From Bacillota bacterium (GTDB lineage: Bacteria > Bacillota > Clostridia > Lachnospirales > Lachnospiraceae), in the NCBI GenBank assembly GCA_023411225.1, contig JAEYPA010000181.1, forward strand, positions 1 to 10,136: a stretch of DNA of 10,136 nt, given 5' to 3'. The position numbers and the translations under genes were made by a program. Positions 1 through 6,473 of this stretch are shown here, piece by piece (within the stretch, counting starts at the first letter, position 1; the number at the start of each line of letters is the position of its first letter). Below the pieces are notes generated by a model, which saw only the letters and a program-made list of their open reading frames with translations, was not told where the DNA came from and ran no database searches.

Positions 1-296
1 ATCCAGAAGTGCACTAACACCGTATTACCTGAGGTCATAAATACATTAAAAAGTACCGTAAACATAACCAGGAAAACTACTGCTTTCAAGCCCTTGATAA
101 TATGTCGAAATGGCACCTTTGATAGTATTATTATAGTTGATAAAAATGCCAGAACTACTACGTAACCTGCAAAGGAATCAAACAGAAATAGGGAAACAAT
201 ATATAATATTGTGCCTAGTAGCTTGACCCTTGGGTCCAAGCGGTGAATCACCGACTCCACCGGATAATATTGTCCAAATGTAATATCTCTAATCAT
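1..296 (-). CDS. ecfT: Energy-coupling factor transmembrane protein EcfT (3' end outside window)
   Basis: The N-terminal 98 codons can be read on the minus strand from an ATG at 296; the rest runs off the left edge. The protein begins MIRDITFGQYYP, followed by SVIHRLDPRVKLLGT, a typical EcfT N-terminus. Hydrophobic stretches follow at about residues 27-60 and 70-90. EcfT is the membrane scaffold that couples the two ATPases to exchangeable substrate-binding S components, so the substrate cannot be told from this gene. A GGAGT ribosome binding site lies just before the start, and only 24 bases separate it from ecfA2. It is the third gene of an ecfA1-ecfA2-ecfT operon. The identification is firm; only completeness is limited. 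Confidence 0.93.
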   Translation of the reverse strand, partial: MIRDITFGQYYPVESVIHRLDPRVKLLGTILYIVSLFLFDSFAGYVVVLAFLSTIIILSKVPFRHIIKGLKAVVFLVMFTVLFNVFMTSGNTVLVHFW

Positions 297-320
297 AGTT
301 ACTCCATATCTTTCTATAAA

Positions 321-1181
321 CTACAGTCTTCCTGTGGACCTGGCCCATGCAAGAATATCCCGTTTAGCTTCCTCTATCGTGGTAGCCTTAGGATCCACTG
401 GAATACCACTTTCTTTTAACTCGTGCATAATATAGGTAACCTGAGGGGCTGCCAATCCCATTTGCTCCAATTCGACATATCTGGCAAACACATCCACTGG
501 TTTACCATCCATGGCTACAACACCTTTATTCATCACAATAATACGTTCTACATACTGAGCGACATCCTCCATACTATGAGATACCAGAATAACAGTAATT
601 CTCCACTCCCTGTGAAGCTTGCTGATTTGACCTAAAATCTCATCTCTTCCCATAGGATCAAGACCTGCGGTAGGCTCATCCAGAATCAGCACCTCAGGAT
701 GCATAGCAAGCACACCGGCTATAGCCACTCTTCTCTTCTGACCACCGGATAATTCAAATGGGGACACTTGATATAAGTCTGGTCCAATCCCTACTTGCTC
801 AAGCGCTTCCCTCGCTCTAGATAAAACTTCATTTTCAGGTAGACCAAGGTTGATGGGTCCGAACATAACATCCTTCATAACAGTTGTCTCAAACAACTGA
901 TGCTCCGGATATTGAAACACCAGTCCTACTTTACTTCGTAATTCCCTCATGGAATATTGTTCATCATATATATTCTGCCCATTCACCGTAATCGTCCCAG
1001 ACGTCGCTTTCATTAACCCATTAAAATGTTGAATTAAAGTGGATTTACCAGAACCGGTATGTCCTATTAGACCAATAAACTGACCATCCTCTATCTTAAG
1101 ATTAATATCTGACAACGCCTTTTTCTCGTAGGCAGTGCCAGGACTATACACATAATTTACGTGTTCTAATTTGATTGACAT
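321..1181 (-). CDS. ecfA2: ECF transporter ATP-binding protein EcfA2
   Basis: A 286-residue ABC ATPase. The Walker A motif GHTGSGKST is at residues 40-48, the Q-loop region reads FQYPEHQLF, the ABC signature is LSGGQKRRVAIAG, Walker B is VLILDEPTAGLDP, and the switch His lies in LVSHSMED. Length and the C-terminal extension (AAPQVTYIMHEL) fit the EcfA group. It pairs with EcfA1 to hydrolyse ATP at the cytoplasmic face of EcfT and power uptake of vitamins or metal ions by various S components. The ATG at 1181 is preceded by AGGAAAGG at good spacing. The gap to ecfA1 is 21 bases, so the genes are surely co-transcribed. Confidence 0.96.
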   Translation of the reverse strand: MSIKLEHVNYVYSPGTAYEKKALSDINLKIEDGQFIGLIGHTGSGKSTLIQHFNGLMKATSGTITVNGQNIYDEQYSMRELRSKVGLVFQYPEHQLFETTVMKDVMFGPINLGLPENEVLSRAREALEQVGIGPDLYQVSPFELSGGQKRRVAIAGVLAMHPEVLILDEPTAGLDPMGRDEILGQISKLHREWRITVILVSHSMEDVAQYVERIIVMNKGVVAMDGKPVDVFARYVELEQMGLAAPQVTYIMHELKESGIPVDPKATTIEEAKRDILAWARSTGRL

Positions 1182-1202
1182 CGGTATTACCCTTTCCTAA
1201 CA

Positions 1203-2051
1203 CTACAGTTTCTTCAATTCCTCTACCAGTTCTTTTTTGGATAACACAGCATCTGGTAAAGGAAGCCCTTCCTTCTTCAACTCATATGCCAGTTCTGTTA
1301 CCTGAGGCACATCCAAGCGATACTGCTTTAAAGTCTCCACCTGAGAAAAGATCTCTTTTGGAGTTCCTTCCATTACCACCTTTCCGTGGTCCATAACAAA
1401 AATCTGGTCTGCATCAATGACCTCATCCATGTAGTGGGTAATCAAAATAATGGTAACCTTCTCCTGTTTATTGAGCTTCTTCACTGTCTTTAGTACTTCC
1501 TTACGACCGTTAGGATCCAGCATAGCAGTCGGTTCGTCAAGAACTATACAACGAGGTTTCATGGCCATAATACCTGCTATGGCAACCCTTTGCTTCTGAC
1601 CGCCGGATAACTTATTAGGTGAGTGATTTTTGTATTCATACATACCAACAGATTTAAGCGCTTCCTCTACTCTTACCCAAATCTCCTCTGTTGGAATACC
1701 AAGATTCTCAGGACCAAAGCCTACATCCTCTTCCACAACGGTAGCGATAATCTGATTATCCGGATTCTGAAATACCATTCCGGCTGTTTGTCTGATATCC
1801 CAGAGATGCTTTTCTTCTGCGGTGTCCATGCCATCTACCCATACTGTTCCCTCAGTAGGAAGCAGAATGGAATTCAAGTGCTTGGCAAAAGTGGATTTAC
1901 CGGAACCATTGTGGCCCAAAATAGCAATAAAAGAGCCCTCTTCCACTTTCAATGAAACATTATCCACTGCCTTTGTGACAGATTCCACCTTTCCTTCTTC
2001 ATCGCGTCGTATATATTCATGTACCAAATTTTCTGATTTAATAATATTCAT
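1203..2051 (-). CDS. ecfA1: ECF transporter ATP-binding protein EcfA1
   Basis: From an ATG at 2051 this encodes 282 residues beginning MNIIKSENLVHEY, the usual EcfA1 start. An in-frame GTG at 2081 would add ten residues (MTRERENSSH) that are not family-like and lack well-spaced ribosome-binding bases, so I prefer 2051. Walker A (GHNGSGKST) is at residues 46-54, then FQNPDNQI at the Q-loop, the signature LSGGQKQRVAIAG, Walker B CIVLDEPTAMLDP, and the His of LITHYMDE. It forms the heterodimeric motor with EcfA2. It is first in its operon here and has its own promoter (2149-2177). In many Firmicutes it directly follows rplQ, which lies about 7.7 kb away in this window. Confidence 0.95.
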   Translation of the reverse strand: MNIIKSENLVHEYIRRDEEGKVESVTKAVDNVSLKVEEGSFIAILGHNGSGKSTFAKHLNSILLPTEGTVWVDGMDTAEEKHLWDIRQTAGMVFQNPDNQIIATVVEEDVGFGPENLGIPTEEIWVRVEEALKSVGMYEYKNHSPNKLSGGQKQRVAIAGIMAMKPRCIVLDEPTAMLDPNGRKEVLKTVKKLNKQEKVTIILITHYMDEVIDADQIFVMDHGKVVMEGTPKEIFSQVETLKQYRLDVPQVTELAYELKKEGLPLPDAVLSKKELVEELKKL

Positions 2052-2148
2052 ATGACTACTGTTCTCTCTTTCTCTAGTCACGTTTCCTAAACTACTAAAA
2101 GGTTTCTATTACACATATCATTCTTAATTTGCCTCAACCATATGCTAT

Positions 2149-2177
2149 ATTTTACGTTATCTGCCCTGTAAATGCAA
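2149..2177 (-). promoter_or_regulatory. Sigma-A type promoter of ecfA1-ecfA2-ecfT
   Basis: On the minus strand, a -35 TTGCAT (2172-2177) is separated by exactly 17 bases from a -10 TAAAAT (2149-2154). It lies about 100 bases upstream of the ecfA1 ATG and just downstream of the stop of the membrane-protein gene. It would drive the ECF operon independently. Assigned by consensus match only. Confidence 0.6.
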
Positions 2178-2206
2178 GGAGAACAAGGAGGTGGTTTACT
2201 AAAAAA

Positions 2207-2887
2207 TCAGCCTTTCTTCTTTTTCCTTTCCAGCAATTCATCCGGAATCAATAGTTCTAAAAATGAATCTTCTTCCAATACAATCGACAGCACAACTCCA
2301 ATGATCAATACAAAAATCACAACATAAGAAACCATCACTAATCTCTCTGGTGTCCAGGTTTCTTTTATATACAGAATACTAACAATAGAGCTAAAAAAAA
2401 TTCCCATGAAAAACAAGGTAATATATAGAATCCCAGTTAAATAGACTGGATAGGCTTCTTCTAGGTAATAGGCTAATACAGACATACTAATAGTAAGCAC
2501 TAAGGCAAAAAATATACCCAGGCTTTTATGTCCATTTTCAATGATTACTATCTTCACCAATACATAAAGAAGCTCTATGATTAAAACCAACAGAATGACC
2601 GGAGCAATCGCTAATTGTCCTTCTCCTTGGGTAAAGGTAAGTCCAATATTAAAATGCTGGTAGATTGCTGCTATTGCACTTCCTATAGCAACAGATACTG
2701 TAAAAAAACCCAATGTCTTATGTATAAAATAGATAATAATTGCCGATACAATAAATACTGCTGCAATAATAAGATTATTTTTCACCCCTAAATCTAAGCT
2801 TATCAATAGCAACACAATTAGAACATTTAGCAGAAAAGCCTGCTGGTACCTGGTAAATAAATAATCGCCCTTTTCCTCGTAAGTCAT
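2207..2887 (-). CDS. Polytopic membrane protein of unknown function
   Basis: I do not recognise this 226-residue protein. It has a short charged N-terminus (MTYEEKGDY), then about seven hydrophobic segments at roughly residues 17-34, 39-56, 60-79, 92-114, 123-142, 148-172 and 183-205. It ends in an acidic then very basic tail (LEEDSFLELL to ERKKKKG). No catalytic motif or nucleotide-binding site is visible. The ATG at 2887 has a GAGGAG ribosome binding site eight bases upstream. It is divergent from vanR with a 216-base shared spacer, so common control by VanR is possible but unproven. It could be a sensor, a transporter fragment or an envelope-stress protein; the sequence does not decide. 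Confidence 0.75.
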   Translation of the reverse strand: MTYEEKGDYLFTRYQQAFLLNVLIVLLLISLDLGVKNNLIIAAVFIVSAIIIYFIHKTLGFFTVSVAIGSAIAAIYQHFNIGLTFTQGEGQLAIAPVILLVLIIELLYVLVKIVIIENGHKSLGIFFALVLTISMSVLAYYLEEAYPVYLTGILYITLFFMGIFFSSIVSILYIKETWTPERLVMVSYVVIFVLIIGVVLSIVLEEDSFLELLIPDELLERKKKKG

Positions 2888-2985
2888 ATCATCGTCTCCT
2901 CTCTATCTAATTATGTGGCATACAGCCTACCTATACAACCATATTCTAACTTAATATGTAAAAACGGTCTACAGCACATTAGATA

Positions 2986-3054
2986 TTCTAAGGAGCTTTT
3001 AAGATTAAAGTATTCTATATTAATGAGGTGAATTTCTTAGAACTTTGTTATAAT
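2986..3054 (+). promoter_or_regulatory. vanR promoter with candidate VanR binding sites
   Basis: An extended -10 (TG at 3046-3047, TATAAT at 3049-3054) lies about 50 bases before the vanR ATG; no good -35 is seen, as expected of an activator-dependent or extended -10 promoter. Just upstream, 3031-3042 read on the minus strand is TTCTAAGAAATT. This matches 9 of 11 fixed positions of the VanR box I recall for vanA (TCGTANGAAATT). A half-site TTCTAAG at 2986-2992 is the inverse of CTTAGAA at 3036-3042, 50 bases apart, so on the same helix face. The -10 is convincing; the operator is inference. Confidence 0.5.
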
Positions 3055-3103
3055 AGAGTACAAGAACGGTAATACACATCCAAATTAAGGAGTGAGGTAA
3101 AAC

Positions 3104-3805
3104 ATGAAGGATAGTATATTAATCGTAGACGATGAGAAAGAAATTGCAGATTTAATTGAGGTTTATCTCAATTATGACGGATATCAGGTCTACAAATTCT
3201 ATAGTGGAAAGGAAGCTCTACATTGTATAGAGAACACAAAACTTGATCTGGCAATCTTAGATGTAATGCTTCCTGATATCAATGGATTCCATATCTGTCA
3301 AAAGATTCGTGAAAAATACTTTTTCCCTATTATTATGCTAACAGCGAAAACCGAAGATATGGATAAGATTATGGGGCTTACCATGGGTGCTGATGATTAC
3401 ATAACAAAACCATTTAACCCATTGGAAGTTGTGGCAAGAGTTAAGACGCAGCTACGACGATATATGGAATATAACGGCAATAACAGAGACGATGCTGTCC
3501 CTACTGTAGAGTATGATATCAAGGGTTTGATCATCAACAAAATGACCCATAAATGCAGCCTTTTTGGCAAAGAGGTCATACTGACACCAATTGAATTTTC
3601 TATTCTTTGGTATCTGTGTGATCATAGCGGTAAGGTAGTATCTTCAGAGGAGTTATTTGAAGCTGTATGGAGAGAGAAATTCCTAGACAATAACAATACT
3701 GTAATGGCTCATATTGGAAGACTACGAGAGAAACTTAATGAGCCAGCCAAAAAACCTAAATTTATTAAAACTGTATGGGGGGTTGGCTATACTATTGAAA
3801 AATAA
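3104..3805 (+). CDS. vanR: VanR-family response regulator (OmpR/PhoB type)
   Basis: A 233-residue two-domain regulator. The receiver domain (about 1-120) has the acidic pair D9/D10, phosphoacceptor D53 in AILDVMLPD, T80 in IIMLTAK and K102 in ITKPF. A winged-helix domain (about 135-233) ends in KTVWGVGYTIEK. Stretches such as KILIVDDE-like SILIVDDEKEIADL, ICQKIREKYFFPIIML, MGADDYITKPF and the C-terminus closely resemble VanR of glycopeptide-resistance operons as I recall it. It should be phosphorylated by the adjacent VanS and activate its own promoter and vanY. The ATG at 3104 follows AAGGAGTGAGG. Calling it VanR is by family resemblance; whether it responds to glycopeptides is not shown. 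Confidence 0.88.
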   Translation: MKDSILIVDDEKEIADLIEVYLNYDGYQVYKFYSGKEALHCIENTKLDLAILDVMLPDINGFHICQKIREKYFFPIIMLTAKTEDMDKIMGLTMGADDYITKPFNPLEVVARVKTQLRRYMEYNGNNRDDAVPTVEYDIKGLIINKMTHKCSLFGKEVILTPIEFSILWYLCDHSGKVVSSEELFEAVWREKFLDNNNTVMAHIGRLREKLNEPAKKPKFIKTVWGVGYTIEK

Positions 3806-3806
3806 A

Positions 3807-4928
3807 ATGTTAATCAGTAATGTTGATTATCGACAATTACGGAGAAATCTATTTTTGCGTATCACCGCCATGATAATTTGCTCCATTTCCATAATCTTTC
3901 TTATCTATACCTTTGTGCTTCGAGGACGTTTTGCAAATTGGGTAGTAGCAATCCTCCAGAAAACATTTTCCATGGATTATGGCCAGGCCCAAATGTTTTA
4001 TACCCTAAAATTCCGCAATTATATGGATATATTAATTGTAATCTCTGTTTTTGTTTTATTTTTTATTATATTCCGCATTTATCTGAATTGGTTTACAAAG
4101 TATTTTGTTGAAATCAATACTGGAATTGATGCTCTTCTTAAAGATGACGACGAGGACGTGCACTTGTCTTCAGAATTGGCTGCAACAGAAAAAAAGATTA
4201 ATACCATTAAACACATTCTTCACAAAAGAAAAGTTGACACGCAACTAGCTGAGCAGAGAAAGAATGACCTAGTTGTTTATCTTGCACATGATTTAAAGAC
4301 TCCTCTAACCTCTGTGATTGGGTATTTGACCTTATTGCGTGATGAGGGTCTAATATCAGATGAGCTAAGAGAAAAGTATCTGACTATCTCCCTAGATAAG
4401 GCGGAGCGTCTTGAAGATCTAATCAACGAGTTCTTCGAAATAACAAGATTTAATCTTTCAAATATTACACTTCAGTATAGTAAAGTAAACATTACTCGCC
4501 TTCTTGAACAACTTGTCTTCGAATTTAAGCCAATGTTACTTGATAAAAACTTAAGTTGTAATTTAGACATCCCGCCTAACCTTATGTTAAAATGTGATGT
4601 AAATAAAATACAGCGTGTTTTTGATAATCTCCTTCGAAATGCAGTATTTTACAGCTTTGCTGACACGTGTATCGATATTGCCGTAACACAGAATAATAAA
4701 GAGACGATAATTCGTGTTACAAACCATGGGGACACAATCCCAAGCGAAAAGCTGGAACGAGTATTTGAACAATTCTACCGCCTTGATACTTCCCGCGGTT
4801 CAAATACTGGAGGGTCTGGTCTTGGACTTGCTATTGCAAAAGAAATCGTTGAATTACATCACGGAACCATAACAGCCGAAAGTTCTAATGAACTTATTAC
4901 ATTTACAGTAACTCTTCCAATTATGTAG
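3807..4928 (+). CDS. vanS: VanS-family membrane sensor histidine kinase
   Basis: A 373-residue kinase from the ATG at 3807. Membrane segments lie at about residues 17-37 and 70-92, with a short extracytoplasmic loop between them. The dimerisation/phosphoacceptor box is YLAHDLKTPLTSVIGYL with the phosphorylated H161 (VanS of vanA uses H164). The ATPase domain has the N-box NLLRNAVFYS, a G1-like region, F-box EQFYRLDTSRGS and G2 GGSGLGLAIAKEI. The stretch AEQRKNDLVVYLAHD is almost that of VanS. The start is uncertain: the ATG lies two bases after the vanR stop without a close ribosome binding site, and an in-frame TTG at 3795, overlapping vanR and downstream of GGGGGG, is a fair alternative. 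It phosphorylates and dephosphorylates VanR; the ligand is unknown. Confidence 0.87.
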   Translation: MLISNVDYRQLRRNLFLRITAMIICSISIIFLIYTFVLRGRFANWVVAILQKTFSMDYGQAQMFYTLKFRNYMDILIVISVFVLFFIIFRIYLNWFTKYFVEINTGIDALLKDDDEDVHLSSELAATEKKINTIKHILHKRKVDTQLAEQRKNDLVVYLAHDLKTPLTSVIGYLTLLRDEGLISDELREKYLTISLDKAERLEDLINEFFEITRFNLSNITLQYSKVNITRLLEQLVFEFKPMLLDKNLSCNLDIPPNLMLKCDVNKIQRVFDNLLRNAVFYSFADTCIDIAVTQNNKETIIRVTNHGDTIPSEKLERVFEQFYRLDTSRGSNTGGSGLGLAIAKEIVELHHGTITAESSNELITFTVTLPIM

Positions 4929-4933
4929 GAAAA

Positions 4934-4954
4934 ACGTAAGAATTTCTATAGAAA
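4934..4954 (+). promoter_or_regulatory. Possible VanR box and palindrome upstream of vanY
   Basis: Positions 4934-4945 (ACGTAAGAATTT) match 9 of 11 fixed positions of the VanR consensus I recall (TCGTANGAAATT). A perfect 12-base palindrome TTTCTATAGAAA follows at 4943-4954. It lies in the vanS-vanY spacer, about 60-70 bases before the candidate vanY promoter. The sequence is seen; VanR binding is inference. Confidence 0.35.
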
Positions 4955-4989
4955 AAAAGAGAGAATTATTGAGGCTAAGCAAAAGAATG

Positions 4990-5043
4990 GCATTCTTATT
5001 CTTGATACAATATAGGTATCAAGTTAAGAATGCTTTTTTATTT
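4990..5043 (+). terminator. Rho-independent terminator between vanS and vanY
   Basis: GCATTCTTATTCTTGATAC (4990-5008) pairs with 5016-5033 in a stem of about 18 base pairs with one bulge/mismatch. The loop is seven bases and six T residues follow (5034-5039), then A and three more T. This is a strong intrinsic terminator only 27 bases before the vanY start. It would end vanRS transcripts, or make vanY dependent on read-through or on a promoter within the hairpin. Confidence 0.82.
5003..5011 (+). promoter_or_regulatory. Candidate extended -10 promoter for vanY inside the terminator stem
   Basis: TGATACAAT (5003-5011) is an extended -10 (TG-A-TACAAT) within the left arm and loop of the vanS terminator. 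No convincing -35 is seen. A transcript starting near 5018 would carry only the right arm of the hairpin and so would not be terminated. A TTGATA at 5002-5007 with AAGAAT 18 bases on is a weaker alternative. Consensus match only. Confidence 0.3.
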
Positions 5044-5069
5044 AGCAAAAATGAAAAGGAGTAACTGAA

Positions 5070-5840
5070 ATGAGTAAATATGCTTCTAGCCCTCATAAAG
5101 TGAAAACATCTAATAAAAGAATTTTATATGTATTAATTCTTCTTCTAAGTCTAACCACATTAACCTTTGCTATCCTCTATAGTCAAAGTAATAACGATAG
5201 CTATCATCCTACACCTCTCATTGAGAATAAAGTTCCTGATAAAAAGACTGAACCTAGCCCTTCTGACGAATCATTGGAAACAGTTAAACATGACAATTGG
5301 TCCTTGGTATTGGTCAATAAATGGAATCCTATAAAAGCTGATAATTCTATTGAGTTAATGGAATTGTCAAATGGAACAAGTATTGACAAGCGAATCTACC
5401 CATATTTACAAAAGATGTTTGATGCAGCACGAAATGAAGGTGTCTATCCCGTTGTAGTCTCTGGTTACCGTTCACAACAGTATCAAGAAACTCTCTATCA
5501 TCAAGAAATAGCTAAAAATCAAGCTAAAGGGCTATCTAATGGCGACGCCAAAAAGGAGGCGGAAAATTGGGTTGCTATCCCGGGTACCAGTGAACATCAG
5601 CTTGGGCTTGCAGTTGATATCAACTCAGACAATGTCAATTCTACAAATAATGATGTCTACCGATGGCTTGAAAAGAATGCATATCGATATGGCTTCATTT
5701 ATCGTTATCCAGAAGGGAAAACTAACTTGACTGGAATTGCAAATGAACCTTGGCATTACCGCTTTGTAGGTGAAAAAGCTGCTGCTGAAATATATAAGAA
5801 GGGTATATGTCTAGAGGAATATCTAAATATGGTTGAATAA
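5070..5840 (+). CDS. vanY: VanY-type D-alanyl-D-alanine carboxypeptidase (peptidase M15B)
   Basis: A 256-residue membrane-anchored protein. A cytoplasmic N-terminus rich in Lys/Ser precedes one hydrophobic anchor (about 17-37), then a Pro/Glu/Lys linker and the peptidase domain (about 75-256). Zinc-site motifs are visible: SGYRS, GTSEHQLGLAVDIN with H176 and D183, and EPWHYRFVG with catalytic E226 and zinc ligand H229. The protein closely resembles VanY of the VanB type as recalled, up to the LCLEEYLN-like end. It removes the terminal D-Ala (or D-Lac/D-Ser) from peptidoglycan stem pentapeptides outside the membrane, lowering vancomycin targets only when alternative precursors are made. Ribosome binding site AAAAGGAG is eight bases before the ATG. 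It follows vanS but lies beyond a terminator. Confidence 0.92.
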   Translation: MSKYASSPHKVKTSNKRILYVLILLLSLTTLTFAILYSQSNNDSYHPTPLIENKVPDKKTEPSPSDESLETVKHDNWSLVLVNKWNPIKADNSIELMELSNGTSIDKRIYPYLQKMFDAARNEGVYPVVVSGYRSQQYQETLYHQEIAKNQAKGLSNGDAKKEAENWVAIPGTSEHQLGLAVDINSDNVNSTNNDVYRWLEKNAYRYGFIYRYPEGKTNLTGIANEPWHYRFVGEKAAAEIYKKGICLEEYLNMVE

Positions 5841-5856
5841 TATTACAAACATCCTA

Positions 5857-5888
5857 TTGATTTACCTTCCATAATATTGTAGTATAAC
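5857..5888 (+). promoter_or_regulatory. Weak candidate promoter for the first hemerythrin gene
   Basis: TTTACC (5861-5866), 16 bases, then TATAAC (5883-5888) is the better of two overlapping options; TTGATT (5857-5862), 17 bases, TAGTAT (5880-5885) is the other. Either would give a leader of about 80 bases containing the hairpins at 5888-5942. Consensus match only. Confidence 0.3.
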
Positions 5889-5942
5889 TCATATATATAC
5901 AATATATGAGCTCTGTTACTGCTTGTAACGTATGTAACAGAG
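5888..5942 (+). promoter_or_regulatory. Two abutting perfect hairpins in the leader of the first hemerythrin gene
   Basis: The first hairpin is CTCATATAT (5888-5896), loop ATACA, ATATATGAG (5902-5910). The second starts at the very next base: CTCTGTTAC (5911-5919), a 14-base loop, GTAACAGAG (5934-5942). Both stems are perfect 9-mers. GTTAC in the second can also pair with an inner GTAAC (5925-5929), giving an alternative fold. No T tract follows, so these are not ordinary terminators of vanY. They could be an RNA control element, transcript-end stabiliser for vanY, or a double operator. Confidence 0.55.
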
Positions 5943-5973
5943 AATCAGATTACAATAGATAGGAGGAACTATT

Positions 5974-6387
5974 ATGTATGAGATGAAAGATGAATTTCTT
6001 ACAGGAATACAGTTTATTGATGAGGAGCACACCAAACTATTTGAAATTACCAATCGCTTGTACGAGATTTCACGTGATGAATTTATTCCAGATAAATACG
6101 ACTACATAGTAGATATAATTAAGGAACTGACTGAATACACAAAATATCACTTTAACCATGAAGAGGAGTTTATGAAGAGTATCAATTACAGAAGAATTCT
6201 CTCTCAGATGGTGTATCACAAAGAATTCGTGGATCGTTTAGAGGCTATAGATCTTGATTCCGTTGATATTGCACAGGAGAAAACTATGACAGAACTACTT
6301 AATTTTCTGTACGATTGGTTAGTTAATCATATCTGTAATACTGATAAACTAATTGCCAAAGATCTTAAAGAAAGAGGTCTTAATTAA
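5974..6387 (+). CDS. Bacteriohemerythrin with one iron ligand replaced
   Basis: A 137-residue single-domain hemerythrin, the usual length for bacterial forms, predicted as a soluble four-helix bundle binding a di-iron centre for O2, NO or iron handling. Motifs: IDEEHTKLF with H19, KYHFNHEEEFM with H59 and E63, VYHKEF with H82, and NHICNTD with H119 and D124. The HxxxH pair of the third helix reads Q78xxxH82: the codon is CAG where the paralogue at 7449 has CAC. So one of the five His ligands is missing, which may weaken or change the metal site. Ribosome binding site AGGAGG is seven bases before the ATG. It is monocistronic, closed by a terminator at 6416-6458. Confidence 0.9.
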   Translation: MYEMKDEFLTGIQFIDEEHTKLFEITNRLYEISRDEFIPDKYDYIVDIIKELTEYTKYHFNHEEEFMKSINYRRILSQMVYHKEFVDRLEAIDLDSVDIAQEKTMTELLNFLYDWLVNHICNTDKLIAKDLKERGLN

Positions 6388-6415
6388 TCCTCTTATCTAT
6401 TACATAACATAACAA

Positions 6416-6458
6416 AAGCTACAGATCATTCAAAAAGAGTGATTCTGTAGCTTCTTTT
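6416..6458. terminator. Bidirectional terminator between hemerythrin and MgtC-family genes
   Basis: AAGCTACAGATCA (6416-6428) pairs with TGATTCTGTAGCTT (6440-6453) with one bulged base and an 11-base loop. CTTTTAT follows on the plus strand, and TTTTGTT follows on the minus strand. It lies between two convergent genes, so it probably serves both. Confidence 0.75.
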
Positions 6459-6473
6459 ATCTTAACTATCTTC

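Noticed and set aside
2178..2193. AAGGAG-AACAAGGAGG on the plus strand, resembling a ribosome binding site
   Set aside because: No plausible plus-strand gene follows; it lies opposite ecfA1 promoter DNA.
3714..3806. Open frame extending vanS 31 codons upstream
   Set aside because: It overlaps the conserved C-terminus of vanR in another frame, and the extra residues do not resemble VanS; only the TTG at 3795 remains a possible alternative start.
5204..5389. Minus-strand open frame within vanY, and similar frames opposite or within other genes
   Set aside because: These are out-of-frame shadows of well-identified proteins, without start signals or family features.
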